The notes: generated by a model not told the origin, from the sequence alone. 64,000 nt of DNA from Alteromonas sp. BL110 (GCF_003443615.1 NZ_CP031967.1:3038001-3102000); one strand, 5' to 3'. Numbered from the stretch's first letter, positions 8,316-17,109 are shown. Numbers and translations are program-made.

Positions 8316-9317
8316 ATGATTAATAACACACTTCCGCTTCTAGATTTACACCGCCACCTAGATGGTAATGTGCGTCCGCAAACCATTCTTGAGCTTGGGC
8401 AGCAGTTTAATATTGATCTGCCCGGTAACTCGATAGAGGGGTTGCGACCGCACGTTCAAGTAATGAAAATCGCGCCGGATTTGGTCTCGTTTTTAAATAA
8501 GCTAACGTGGGGCGTTAAGGTTTTAGGCAATCTTGATGCTTGTAGAAGGGTGGCTATTGAAAACGTTGAGGATGCGGCAAGGCAGGGCATTGATTACGCA
8601 GAGCTGCGCTTTAGCCCTTACTTTATGGCTGAAAGCCACGGTTTGCCTACACAAGGTGTGGTTGAAGCGGTTATAGACGGTGTAAAAAGGGCAGCCAAAG
8701 ATTACGATGTTAAGGTTAACCTGATAGGGATATTGTCGCGCTCTTATGGCGCAAAAGCATGTCAACAAGAGTTAGATGCAATACTGGCGTGCAAAACGCA
8801 CATTACTGCTATCGATTTAGCCGGCGATGAAAAAGGCTTCCCTGGTGACTTGTTCGTAGAGCACTTTAAACAGGTGCAGCGAGAAGGGTTAGCTATCACA
8901 GTGCACGCGGGTGAGGCGGCGGGCCCTCAGAGTATTTGGCAAGCTATCAATGACTTAGGTGCTACGCGAATAGGGCATGGTGTTAATGCCATTTATGATA
9001 TTAAGCTTATGGACTATTTGCGCGATAAGCGCATTGGCATAGAAAGTTGTTTAACCAGTAACATACTTACAAATACAGTCACTTCATTACCGGAACACCC
9101 GTTAAAAACCTTTTTAGAACACGGCATACTCGCCTGCCTAAATACCGACGATCCAGCCGTTCAAGGTATAGAGCTAGATCACGAATTTAATGTAGCGGCC
9201 AAGCAAGCAGGCCTGACTCCTTCTCATATTAAGCAAGCGCAAGAAAACGCCCTAGCAATAGCGTTTTTAAGCGAAAGCGAGAAAGCCGCGCTTATCAAGA
9301 AAGTGGGGTCAGAGTAA
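8316..9317 (+). CDS. add: Adenosine deaminase
   Basis: Converts adenosine (and deoxyadenosine) to inosine in purine salvage. The zinc-binding HRH of [11 protein letters not shown] lies at residues 12-14, the substrate and catalytic Glu motif is VHAGEAAG, the RIGHGVN motif provides the catalytic His, and NTDDPAV gives the zinc-binding Asp. Length 333 equals that of the E. coli enzyme. HRH replaces the more usual HVH, keeping both ligands. It is cytoplasmic and stands alone. A 9-bp inverted repeat spans the stop codon (9304-9312 with 9323-9331) and may stabilise or end the transcript. Confidence 0.92.
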   Translation: MINNTLPLLDLHRHLDGNVRPQTILELGQQFNIDLPGNSIEGLRPHVQVMKIAPDLVSFLNKLTWGVKVLGNLDACRRVAIENVEDAARQGIDYAELRFSPYFMAESHGLPTQGVVEAVIDGVKRAAKDYDVKVNLIGILSRSYGAKACQQELDAILACKTHITAIDLAGDEKGFPGDLFVEHFKQVQREGLAITVHAGEAAGPQSIWQAINDLGATRIGHGVNAIYDIKLMDYLRDKRIGIESCLTSNILTNTVTSLPEHPLKTFLEHGILACLNTDDPAVQGIELDHEFNVAAKQAGLTPSHIKQAQENALAIAFLSESEKAALIKKVGSE

Positions 9318-9331
9318 CGACACTGACCCCA
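9304..9331 (+). terminator. Inverted repeat spanning the add stop codon
   Basis: TGGGGTCAG (9304-9312) and CTGACCCCA (9323-9331) are exact complements, and the TAA stop (9315-9317) lies in the loop. No T-tract follows, so it could be an mRNA 3'-end stabiliser or a weak terminator for either convergent gene. Confidence 0.4.
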
Positions 9332-9342
9332 TAGCTTCGATT

Positions 9343-9906
9343 CTATGAAGGCTTAAGCTCGACAACTAACCTTAAATGATTGTCTTGGGCGATGGTATGA
9401 AATGGGTAACAAGTGACTAAATACAGCCTTTTTTGATTGAGCTGAACATTCAGCGTTTGGTTTTTTATATCAACAATGCGCTTCGCAGAAATTCGATAGG
9501 GGTGCCATATCTCATCAGAAGTTTGAAGTTGTAGTGCGTCACCGATATTTGCCTTCTCAAGAAAAGCGAAATGCGTGTCTTTATGGCCTCCAATCACGCT
9601 GGTTTCACTGGCTAACTCTCCTGCATTGGTATGTCTTCCTGGGCCAAAGGCCAACGCATTTCCTTGGGCACCTTCTAGTATATACAAGTCGGTATCGCTT
9701 TTGGGGTGCACTAACCGTCCTACGGGCCACGTGTCAGCCCATCGCCAAGGCTTAACTCCAGCGCCCGTTTGCAAGGTTTCTGTCCACGCTTTTTGAATCA
9801 GTACTTGGGCTAACTCCGCCTTTAAGGCTATCCACGCAGCTTTGCCAAACCCAAAGGTTACAGCTGCAATAAGCAATACACTTATAAGTACTTTGGGCCT
9901 AACCAT
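9343..9906 (-). CDS. Marine proteobacterial-type sortase
   Basis: 187-residue cysteine transpeptidase with an N-terminal membrane anchor (VLISVLLIAAVTFGFGKAAW, about 6-25). Catalytic residues are visible: His108 in VIGGHKDTHF, Cys166 in YLVTCYPF and Arg179 in NHLRLVV. Its start overlaps the end of the large VIT/VWA protein gene by 8 nt, the arrangement of the gram-negative marine sortase and its dedicated substrate. It probably processes the C-terminal sorting signal of that one protein at the envelope. The biological purpose of this system is not known. Confidence 0.9.
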   Translation of the reverse strand: MVRPKVLISVLLIAAVTFGFGKAAWIALKAELAQVLIQKAWTETLQTGAGVKPWRWADTWPVGRLVHPKSDTDLYILEGAQGNALAFGPGRHTNAGELASETSVIGGHKDTHFAFLEKANIGDALQLQTSDEIWHPYRISAKRIVDIKNQTLNVQLNQKRLYLVTCYPFHTIAQDNHLRLVVELKPS

Positions 9907-12334
9907 TATGCGTTACTCTTTGGTCTTTTATAAAAATACGGTATTGCCTTAAAAGAAAACGCTGAGTTTCACTTGTGTAGAGCAGTATCAACAAGAGTAG
10001 TGAAAGAGCACCTATAGCCATGTGAAAATTAATTCCAGCAGAGGTTTTCGGATAGCTAACGGCGCGCATTTGCGTACCCTGCGGCATTAGGTTTTTTATA
10101 TTTTGCGATTGAACGTTTACCGATTCAGGTCTTGATACTACCTCTTCAATAGCAACAAAGCTGGTATATGCCGTAATCAGGTTGTGCGGTAAGGCTACGT
10201 TAATAATGTCGTTTTTAACCTCGTTTTCATCTCTACCAAGGGCTTTTTCATCCATAAGCGCCGCAATTTTTTTGCGCGCCCATGCGGTGGCGATACCTTT
10301 ACTTTGTGTTGAGTGAGGTGGTTTAGCATTAGCTGAAGTATCGCTTACGTTATTGTTACGTTCTGCTGTTAAATAACGCGCTTGTATACTGCGTTGCCAC
10401 TTATGGGTATTACCGTCTTTGTCGGTTAATGTACCTTCAAGCTGAAGGCTATTGACTGCGATATAGTCATCTAAATTATTGCTATGTTTGCGCTTTTCGT
10501 GGGTAAGGTCGGGTACTTTTAAATTAATGAGCAGTGGCTCGCCAGCGTACAAGTCAGGCAGGCGTTTTGGGTAAACTTCAACGTTGTCTTTATGTCGCAT
10601 ATCCTTAGGTAGGGTTAAAGAAAGATTGCTCAACACAGGGCTTTCAAGCTTGCTAAACAAGCGCTGCATTTCTTTTTGAATGTTATTCTGGTTGTCGATA
10701 AACACATAACTACCCCGTCCGAACTGTGCAGCGCGGGTCATAAAGTAGCTGTTAGGCGCGCTGCCAATTCCTACCGTAAAAAGCCTTGCGCTACCTAGCT
10801 GTTGTTGAATCATTGAGAAGAGTGCAGCTTCATTTCCCACGGCGCCATCAGTGATAAATACAATCTGTTTAATGTTGTTTTCTTGTGGCTGTACGTTTAG
10901 CGCTTCATAAAGGGCGCCCGCCATTTCAGTACCACCGTTGGCGTGCAAATTAGAAATAAAAGAGAGCGCGGTCTTTATGTTATGCGGCTTAGTATTCGCG
11001 GGCTGACTAAATAGTTTTTTGTAGCTTGTATTGAATGCCACAATATTGAACCTGTCTTTTGTGTCTAGTCTTTCAATGGCCAGCTTTAACGCGGCTTTGG
11101 CATCCTCAATTGGACGTCCGCCCATCGAACCCGACGTATCTATGAGAAAAGTAACGTCGCGCGGAAAGTCTTGAAGATCGTCAGGATTAACTTGAGGCGG
11201 TGTTAACATAACTAACGCGTAGTGATCTGAATCTATATCTTCAGCGAAATAAGCTGCTTGTGGAGTAGATTCCTTCGACGGACGCCACCGCAACCACACA
11301 TCTTTATTCATAGTGATGTGATTATCACCAAGCCAAGCGCGGTATTGATATCTTGCGTTTTCAATAGAGTGCCAGTTAAGTTTGTAACCTGCGCTATTGA
11401 TGGAATCAAGCGGCATGCCTGAATTTATAGTTGCAGTGAAAGAAAGCTGATTCGTATTGCTATCGGACTGTGCTGGAGCCATAAATGGTGTTATTTTATC
11501 GGCGTCACTGACTTCATTTGTGGGTAGTGCCCAGCCTGAAACAAATGTGTTGTTGGTAGTTATACGACTGCTGGTAGTTATACGACTGCTGTCGTTACCT
11601 ACACTTTGCGGGGCTTGATTACTTTTAATTTCAGTTTTATCGCTGTTAGCGAAAGCGTGTGTAGAAAGAACAGTATCGCTTAAATCTTTGATAGTAATAC
11701 CCGGTATGTAGCGTGGGGTGAGGGTTGTAGGTAGATGGAAACTAAATTCCCCATTGTCATAGTTAACTTGCTGTATGTACTGTAGCTTAACCGTTATTTT
11801 TTCACTCGGGGCAATGTTTGCCAGGTGTTGAGTGAACAAGTTCGGACGTTGTTGTTGCGTTAAGCTGGCTTTCTTTCCCGCTTTTTTGGCTGCATCAAAT
11901 GCTTGTTTAGCTTCTGTTTTCGGCTTTATTTTTCCGCGTATAACCCTATCGCCAATGAGCATTTGCATACTATTTATTGCCGCGTTTTCATTTAGCGGAA
12001 AGGTATACACACCATGTTTCCATTTATCGCTATCATTAGTAAACGTTTGGGAGTAGGTGACATGAGCAATCATGCCATTAACTTGCAGCTCGACATGAGT
12101 TGAGTGCAATAAGGCCGGTGACGACTCTCCGTCCTTGCTCTGCATCATGAGTTCACCAGACTCTGCGCGACTTAATGGGCTTAACACCACACCAAGCAAG
12201 AAACAGAGAAATGACACAAGTATGTACAATTTATGATTGTGAGGCTTTAGCGATTGTCGCCGCTCGCGAAACAAGGGCTTATGTGTATTACTCGGGTTGA
12301 AGTAGTCGCGCTTGGGTGTTTTGGAAAATAGCAT
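9899..12334 (-). CDS. Marine sortase target protein (VIT + VWA domains)
   Basis: 811 residues. After a hydrophobic N-terminal segment (LYILVSFLCFLLGVVLSPLS, about 36-55) comes a VIT domain (about 60-200; VELQVNGMIAHVTYSQTF, then LNENAAINSMQMLIGDRVI), followed by a VWA domain with the metal-site motif DTSGSMGG (about 398-405) and TDGAVGNEAALF. The C-terminus is a sortase-type tripartite tail: YPKTSAG (761-767), a hydrophobic stretch ending in LLLLILLY, then basic residues. The sorting motif departs from the LPxTxx pattern usual in this family. A recent 18-bp tandem duplication (11554-11589) encodes SSRITT twice. The sortase gene overlaps its stop. Confidence 0.88.
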   Translation of the reverse strand: MLFSKTPKRDYFNPSNTHKPLFRERRQSLKPHNHKLYILVSFLCFLLGVVLSPLSRAESGELMMQSKDGESSPALLHSTHVELQVNGMIAHVTYSQTFTNDSDKWKHGVYTFPLNENAAINSMQMLIGDRVIRGKIKPKTEAKQAFDAAKKAGKKASLTQQQRPNLFTQHLANIAPSEKITVKLQYIQQVNYDNGEFSFHLPTTLTPRYIPGITIKDLSDTVLSTHAFANSDKTEIKSNQAPQSVGNDSSRITTSSRITTNNTFVSGWALPTNEVSDADKITPFMAPAQSDSNTNQLSFTATINSGMPLDSINSAGYKLNWHSIENARYQYRAWLGDNHITMNKDVWLRWRPSKESTPQAAYFAEDIDSDHYALVMLTPPQVNPDDLQDFPRDVTFLIDTSGSMGGRPIEDAKAALKLAIERLDTKDRFNIVAFNTSYKKLFSQPANTKPHNIKTALSFISNLHANGGTEMAGALYEALNVQPQENNIKQIVFITDGAVGNEAALFSMIQQQLGSARLFTVGIGSAPNSYFMTRAAQFGRGSYVFIDNQNNIQKEMQRLFSKLESPVLSNLSLTLPKDMRHKDNVEVYPKRLPDLYAGEPLLINLKVPDLTHEKRKHSNNLDDYIAVNSLQLEGTLTDKDGNTHKWQRSIQARYLTAERNNNVSDTSANAKPPHSTQSKGIATAWARKKIAALMDEKALGRDENEVKNDIINVALPHNLITAYTSFVAIEEVVSRPESVNVQSQNIKNLMPQGTQMRAVSYPKTSAGINFHMAIGALSLLLLILLYTSETQRFLLRQYRIFIKDQRVTHNG
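11554..11589. repeat. 18-bp tandem duplication inside the sortase target gene
   Basis: TGGTAGTTATACGACTGC occurs twice head to tail (11554-11571 and 11572-11589), in frame, duplicating six residues in the linker between the VIT domain and the following segment. Confidence 0.9.
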
Positions 12335-12609
12335 GGAATAAGCTCGCTTTAGGTGACGATGCTTATTATTAAATGCCCCAATTAGGGCGAATTATGAACA
12401 ATTATTATGGCGAGGTGATGAAGAAAAATGGCGAAAGTGTGTTTTCCGCTTACTGTTCTGGGCATTCGCGAAGCAGAACACTTAAACACGTTAACTTCAA
12501 ATGAGCTGCACTAGCGAAAAAAGCTGCGAAAAATAGCAGCGAAAAACTACCCACCTTTAGAAAGCGTTAGCCAAAAAACACGTTACATACAGATGCAGTT
12601 GTTTTCAGG

Positions 12610-12828
12610 CTAGCGCTTAATTGTAGGGGAGGGGAAGACATTTAGCTTTTTCGCTACGATAGTACAAAGTAGTGAAATAATGAAAACAACTATTGATGTC
12701 ACGACTATTTCTGTACGTCCATTGAGACTGAAATAATGTGTGGCAGTGTTAAGCGAAAAAACGGTTAAAACAATAATTGAGAGCATATAAGCAATATACT
12801 TAACTATTTGCAGGACTGAGATATTCAT
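12610..12828 (-). CDS. Small two-helix membrane protein, candidate immunity protein
   Basis: 72 residues with two hydrophobic helices (IVKYIAYMLSIIVLTVFSL, about 8-26, and IVVTSIVVFIISLLCTIV, about 41-58) and a basic tail (AKKLNVFPSPTIKR). A good ribosome binding site (AAGGAA, 7 nt before ATG) supports translation. It lies 40 nt downstream of, and on the same strand as, the double-glycine-leader peptide gene. Size, topology and position are those of a bacteriocin immunity protein, but no family is recognised, so this is an inference from context. Confidence 0.6.
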   Translation of the reverse strand: MNISVLQIVKYIAYMLSIIVLTVFSLNTATHYFSLNGRTEIVVTSIVVFIISLLCTIVAKKLNVFPSPTIKR

Positions 12829-12846
12829 TAAGAAGTTCCTTGAAAT

Positions 12847-12870
12847 GGAGGCAAAAAGCCTCCGTTTTTT
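12847..12870 (+). terminator. Strong hairpin between the peptide gene and the membrane protein gene
   Basis: GGAGGC (12847-12852) and GCCTCC (12858-12863) form a tight stem followed by six T on the plus strand, and preceded by an A-tract-free ATG region on the other side. On the minus strand, the coding strand of both neighbours, the U-tract is missing, so it should act mainly against antisense transcription or as a partial terminator or processing site between the two genes. Confidence 0.55.
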
Positions 12871-13102
12871 ATTCGTCAGTTTCAGTAGTGCGTTCTGACA
12901 TTTTGTCGCCTATTTTGCCACCAGCGTAACCTAAACCACTAGATAAGCCGCCCAAGGCAGCGCCGCCCCAACCAGCAGCTCCTCCACCTATGGCGCCAGC
13001 TCCTACTGAGGCCCAAAAACCTCCCCAGCTAAAATCACCCCAGCAGTGCTCTTCACAGCCGCCGGAAACGTTCTCTATTTCAGTAAAACTTAATTCTTGC
13101 AT
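12869..13102 (-). CDS. Double-glycine-leader peptide, putative class II bacteriocin/microcin
   Basis: The start is set at 13102: AAAGGAATTATACA precedes ATG, and the longer frame to 13156 lacks this site. The 77-residue product opens MQELSFTEIENVSGG, a leader with the LS-x-x-E-hydrophobic-x-x-V-S-GG pattern of peptides cut and exported by peptidase-C39 ABC transporters. Cleavage would release a 62-residue peptide starting CEEHC. Its middle is Gly/Ala-rich with many GxxxG-type spacings (GAGAIGGGAAGWGGAALGG), as in pore-forming class II bacteriocins, and its end is charged (KMSERTTETDE). No transporter or modifying enzyme is seen nearby, so export would rely on one elsewhere in the genome. Confidence 0.75.
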   Translation of the reverse strand: MQELSFTEIENVSGGCEEHCWGDFSWGGFWASVGAGAIGGGAAGWGGAALGGLSSGLGYAGGKIGDKMSERTTETDE

Positions 13103-13277
13103 TGTATAATTCCTTTTATGATTTACCCAACATTGGGTAAGGGAAAAGATATACAAAACACTAAATGAATATAACTGAATAGAGGTATAGTTTTGTAATA
13201 AGTCCTTATTACACGGCTCACTTACTTGCTCGCAAATTAGTATTCAATGTTACCGCGCGTTGCTTAATTTGTAACCG

Positions 13278-14231
13278 CTAACGTTTCACATCATCTGGGG
13301 TATGATCAGCTACAAAAGCGTTTCGCTCGCCCATGGGCTTATCTTCGCCTTTGGTACTATCTGCTGTTGTTTGAAGCTCTATTGCCGAATTGACCTCTGC
13401 ACCGATAAGTATGATGTAGGCACTTATATATAGCCACATAAGTAAGATGATAATGCCGCCCACCGAACCATAGGTTTTGTTGTAACTTGCAAACTCATTC
13501 AAGTAAAAAGAAAAGCCGTAGGATGCAACTAGCCATAATATGGTGGCAAACAGTGAGCCCGGTGTAACCCAGCGCCATTGGGCTTCACGGCGGTGTGGTG
13601 CATAGCGGTACAACGCTGATAAAGCTAAATTGAACAAACCAAGCATGATGGGCCAGGTTATCCATGTAGCTTGCTCAGCGCTAATAGCCTTTGCCGTTAC
13701 CCAGACTATCGCTTCTGGTAAAATGGTTATGCAGGCTAGGGCGACTATAACAGTTAAGATCATGAATATGGTGCAGGTCACACGAGCCAAAATTCCTTTT
13801 AGAAAGCTTCGTCCCTCAGATTCACTGTAGGTAATATTGCACGCTTTAATAAGTGCATTAGCACCTTTACTACTGCTCCAAAGTGAGAGCAAAAGGGTAA
13901 ATAGAAAGCCCCAGCCCAGCGCTGTGCTCGATTTTTCGGTTAAATTGGTAAGCTGTTCTTCAATAATGTACCGGCTATCGGCTGGCACTACGTTAACAAG
14001 TAACGACATATGGTTTTGTAATTCTTGCGGCGAAACCATAAGCCCATAAAGGGCGATAGTTGCACCGAGTAAGGGGAATATCGCCAGTAAACAGTAGAAA
14101 GCAACACCTGCAGCGATAAGGGGAATATTATCTTTTTGTAGGCTAGTGAATATACGTTTTATTATGCTCCACCAACTTTTCAGTGAAAGCTCGAATGCAG
14201 ATTTTGCGTGGCTGAATCGTCCCTTGCTCAT
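13278..14231 (-). CDS. YihY/BrkB family inner-membrane protein
   Basis: 317 residues with about six transmembrane segments. Family signatures are IPLIAAGVAFYCLLAIFPLL (about 35-54) and YNKTYGSVGGIIILLMWLYIS (about 244-264), both highly conserved in the YihY/UPF0761 group. The family was once called ribonuclease BN in error and its role remains uncertain (envelope integrity or transport). The C-terminus is a polar tail. GAGGAAC just before the ATG is the ribosome binding site. It is monocistronic. Confidence 0.88.
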   Translation of the reverse strand: MSKGRFSHAKSAFELSLKSWWSIIKRIFTSLQKDNIPLIAAGVAFYCLLAIFPLLGATIALYGLMVSPQELQNHMSLLVNVVPADSRYIIEEQLTNLTEKSSTALGWGFLFTLLLSLWSSSKGANALIKACNITYSESEGRSFLKGILARVTCTIFMILTVIVALACITILPEAIVWVTAKAISAEQATWITWPIMLGLFNLALSALYRYAPHRREAQWRWVTPGSLFATILWLVASYGFSFYLNEFASYNKTYGSVGGIIILLMWLYISAYIILIGAEVNSAIELQTTADSTKGEDKPMGERNAFVADHTPDDVKR

Positions 14232-14538
14232 AGTTCCTCGAATCTTTTTCGATAAGTACGCGTTTATATTCTTTCATACATCAAAATGAAGAAGACGGCT
14301 TAATCTTCTTTGTAAATCATTCATGGAGCGTGCAAATAATTGATGAAGCCTGTAAAAAGGCTTAAGTTAACCTTCAATGAATAACTTCATTTAAAATAGT
14401 AACTTACTGTTTTTTGACGGGGTGGTTTGTAATTTGCAGTTCACTTGTTACTAAATCGATATCCGTAGCGCTGTTTAATCGTTGCGACGTTAGTAGGGCT
14501 TCGGGAATTCGATAGAACGTGCAAAAGGAGTAACAAAT
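14232..14538. other. Intergenic spacer between divergent genes
   Basis: 307 nt without a credible gene. It holds a short hairpin (AAGCCT 14346-14351, AGGCTT 14358-14363) and the strong ribosome binding site AAAAGGAG before the PfpI-like gene. Promoters for both flanking genes should lie here, but I cannot place a confident -10/-35 pair. Confidence 0.5.
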
Positions 14539-15090
14539 ATGAGCAACTCGCAAAATCTTCAGGGTAAGAAAATTGCTATTTTAGCAACTAACGGTTTTGA
14601 GCAAAGTGAATTGGTTCAACCTAAAGAGATGTTCACCGAGCGTGGCGCACACGTTGATATTTTATCTATTGAAGATCAAACCTCAATCAAAGCTTGGGAT
14701 GAAGACGATTGGGGCAAAGATGTAGACGTTGATTTGCAGGTATCATCCGCTAACCTTAATAACTACGACGCCCTTGTACTTCCCGGCGGTCAAATAAACC
14801 CAGATGTACTTCGTGCTAATAAAGACGCGGTAAACTTTATTAAGGAGGCAAACAGTACAGACAGCATTAAAGCTGTAGGTGCAATTTGCCACGGCCCATG
14901 GCTGTTAGTGGAATCGGGTTTAGCGAAAGGAGCAACACTTACCTCGTTCCCTAGTATCCAAACAGATTTAAAAAACGCAGGTGCCAATTGGGTAGATAAG
15001 GAAGTGGTAACCGACGATAAGTTAGTTACAAGCCGAAATCCTAATGATATCCCTGCCTTCGTCGATCAAATTAGTAAGATGATTGCATAG
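14539..15090 (+). CDS. DJ-1/PfpI family protein (class I glutamine amidotransferase-like)
   Basis: 183 residues. The nucleophile elbow AICHGPWLLVESG (about 114-126) has the Cys of the DJ-1/PfpI family, with an acidic residue provided by FEQSEL near residue 20. This matches the YhbO/PfpI subgroup, described as general-stress proteins with deglycase or chaperone activity that is debated. It is cytoplasmic. A strong AAAAGGAG site precedes the ATG. The following SDR gene is 92 nt away on the same strand and may be co-transcribed. Confidence 0.9.
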   Translation: MSNSQNLQGKKIAILATNGFEQSELVQPKEMFTERGAHVDILSIEDQTSIKAWDEDDWGKDVDVDLQVSSANLNNYDALVLPGGQINPDVLRANKDAVNFIKEANSTDSIKAVGAICHGPWLLVESGLAKGATLTSFPSIQTDLKNAGANWVDKEVVTDDKLVTSRNPNDIPAFVDQISKMIA

Positions 15091-15182
15091 TGTCTTCCTA
15101 AACTTCAGCTTCTCTTCACAGTGCCAAGCTGTGAGAGAAGCAGAATCAGATTGATTTTAATGAGTTAAAAATGGGAGATGAT

Positions 15183-15875
15183 ATGACAGGCACCACACCT
15201 TGCGACAAAGTTATCGTAGTTACCGGCGCTTCTAGCGGAATTGGCAAAGAAACGGCAAAGCAATTGGTTGATACAGGTTACAAAGTTGCGCTTTTAGCGC
15301 GAAGTGAAGATAAGTTAACCGTATTAGTTAAAGAGTTAGGCGAAGACAATGCTCGCGCTATCAAAGCTGATGTGAGTAACTTCGATGAAGTGAACCGCGC
15401 ATTTGAGCAAGTATATGAACATTTTGGACGTTTAGATGGCGTATTTGCCAACGCTGGGCGAGGCGCCAAAGCTGCTGGTATCGAGAAAGGCGACGTAGAA
15501 GACTGGCATGGGATGTTAGGCGCTAACGTCAATGGTTTACTCTATACCGCTAAGGCGAGTCTACCTTTTCTTAAAAAAACGAAAGGTCATTTTATCATTA
15601 CTAGCTCGGTTGCCGGAAGAGTGACTCTAAAAGGTTCTGTCTATGGCGCAAGTAAATGGTTTGCCTATGGTTTCGGCCAAAATCTTGCCGAGGAAATGCG
15701 TGAGTGGGGCGGTCGTTGCACCACCATCTGCCCCGGTATGGTGAACACGCCATTTTTTGACGAGCCTAAGGAAGATAAGCTTCAGCCAGCAGATATAGCA
15801 AAGTCAGTATTGTTTGCATTAAGCGCTAATGAGTCGGCCTGTGTTCGAGAAGTTTATGTGATGCCTGCGAAATAA
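15183..15875 (+). CDS. Short-chain dehydrogenase/reductase
   Basis: Classical SDR, 230 residues. Cofactor motif VTGASSGIGKET near the N-terminus, NAGRGAK as the NNAG-equivalent, and the active site Ser in ITSSVAGR with YGASKW (Tyr-x-x-x-Lys) follow in order. PGMVNTPFF is the usual cofactor loop. The start at 15183 is preferred to the ATG at 15171 because GGGAG lies 5 nt before it. Substrate not identifiable. It ends in a strong terminator. Confidence 0.87.
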   Translation: MTGTTPCDKVIVVTGASSGIGKETAKQLVDTGYKVALLARSEDKLTVLVKELGEDNARAIKADVSNFDEVNRAFEQVYEHFGRLDGVFANAGRGAKAAGIEKGDVEDWHGMLGANVNGLLYTAKASLPFLKKTKGHFIITSSVAGRVTLKGSVYGASKWFAYGFGQNLAEEMREWGGRCTTICPGMVNTPFFDEPKEDKLQPADIAKSVLFALSANESACVREVYVMPAK

Positions 15876-15907
15876 AAAAGGGCAGCATAGCTTAGCGAAA
15901 ATTAGAG

Positions 15908-15937
15908 AAGGGCAGTGAGCGCACTGCCCTTTTTCTT
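15908..15937 (+). terminator. Rho-independent terminator
   Basis: AAGGGCAGTG (15908-15917) and CACTGCCCTT (15922-15931) form a 10-bp stem with loop AGCG, followed by a T-rich run (TTTCTTT). Confidence 0.9.
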
Positions 15938-16221
15938 TGCAGATTTAACTCATACCTTTCAATTTTAAGCTTTTATTCACTTTATATCTTTTGTCGATAG
16001 TTACTATCTGGCGTTATGTGCCCTATCAATTTCGTGAAGCATTCCAAATTAGCCAAATAAAGTATGTTCCCCGTTGGTTTACCCCTAATCTATTTGTTTC
16101 TACGAGTGCTGAATGACTGTCCGAGGCGTTAGTTAACTATACGAAAGAATCTTTCTTTCGTGCCTGTTGAAAAGCTTTACTCAGCAAGCCAACAGCGCTA
16201 CAACAATAATTGGAGAGTAGG
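15938..16221 (+). other. Non-coding spacer upstream of an SDR gene, with a palindrome
   Basis: Together with the terminator this makes 346 nt without a gene. The notable element is the perfect inverted repeat ACGAAAGAA-TCT-TTCTTTCGT (16141-16161), 60 nt before the SDR start, which may be an operator or a 5'-UTR hairpin. The ribosome binding site GGAGAGTAGG ends the spacer. Confidence 0.5.
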
Positions 16222-17109
16222 ATGTCTAAAGAGTTCGCGGGTAAAACCGCCATCATTTCTGGGGCCGCTGGAGGCATAGGACTAGCGTTGGCAGAGGCGT
16301 TGGCGCAGCAGGGCATGAATATTGTTATGGGCGATATCGATAACGTGACGTTAACTGAGTCGAGCAAGGGATTACGGGAACAAGGTTTTGATGTGTTGAC
16401 CTGTGCTCTGGATGTTACCGACTACTCTCAGTGGGAAGATATAGTTGCCAATGCCAAAGAGAAATTCGGTAAGGTTCACATGGTGATCAACAATGCTGGT
16501 GTGGGTGGAACGCCGGGTAAAGTAGAAGATTCAGAACATGAAACCTGGCGCTGGGTTATGGACGTCAACGTAATGGGCGTACTTTATGGCGCGCAAGCAT
16601 GCGTACCAGCCATCAAAGAACACGGTGAAGGCGGCTGGATATTGAATGTGGCATCCATGGCTGGAATGATGGGAATGCCGTATGCGGGGGCTTACTGCGC
16701 TTCAAAAGCGGCAGTGGTATCTATGACAGAAAGTTGGGTACCAGAATTGAAGCCCTTTGGTATTCATACCTCGGTATTATGCCCAGCGTTTGTGAAGACA
16801 CGCATTCACGAGTCGTACAGGAATAGACAGGAAAAGTACGCTGTGGCAGCTGAAAAGCGCATTGATAAAGAGAAGCTCAAAGCTGGTGCCCAAGCGGCAA
16901 CTAAAGCGGTAGAGTCTGGTATAGCTGCCTCCGTGCTAGCAGAGCGCGTAATAGAAGCCCTTCAATCAAAACAAACTTATATTTACACCCACCCAAATTA
17001 TCGCAAGGTTACCTCTGGTAGATTTAAAGCTATTGACGCGGCATTTGAAGATGCAGAATTAAGCCCAGTTGTGGGCCATTTAAAAAACGATGACATTGTT
17101 ACGTTTTAA
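16222..17109 (+). CDS. Short-chain dehydrogenase/reductase
   Basis: 295 residues; the ATG at 16222 is chosen because TTGGAGAGTAGG just before it is its ribosome binding site, while a frame-compatible TTG at 16210 lies inside that site. Cofactor motif ISGAAGGIGLAL, then NNAGVGG, and active-site YCASKAAV follow the classical SDR order. The C-terminal extension (EKRIDKEKLKAGAQAATKAVESGIAASVLAERVIEAL) resembles long SDRs annotated as retinol or clavaldehyde dehydrogenase-like. Role unknown. It is not obviously linked to its neighbours. Confidence 0.87.
   Translation: MSKEFAGKTAIISGAAGGIGLALAEALAQQGMNIVMGDIDNVTLTESSKGLREQGFDVLTCALDVTDYSQWEDIVANAKEKFGKVHMVINNAGVGGTPGKVEDSEHETWRWVMDVNVMGVLYGAQACVPAIKEHGEGGWILNVASMAGMMGMPYAGAYCASKAAVVSMTESWVPELKPFGIHTSVLCPAFVKTRIHESYRNRQEKYAVAAEKRIDKEKLKAGAQAATKAVESGIAASVLAERVIEALQSKQTYIYTHPNYRKVTSGRFKAIDAAFEDAELSPVVGHLKNDDIVTF

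Noticed and set aside
10000..12334. Possibility that the VIT/VWA protein is a vault or trypsin-inhibitor component
   Set aside because: The domain order plus adjacent sortase fits the known marine sortase target; the inter-alpha-trypsin similarity is only the VIT domain.
12394..12504. 36-codon open frame starting MNNYYGEVMKK after an AGGGCG
   Set aside because: Too short, no recognisable leader or motif; could not be told from chance in this AT-rich spacer.
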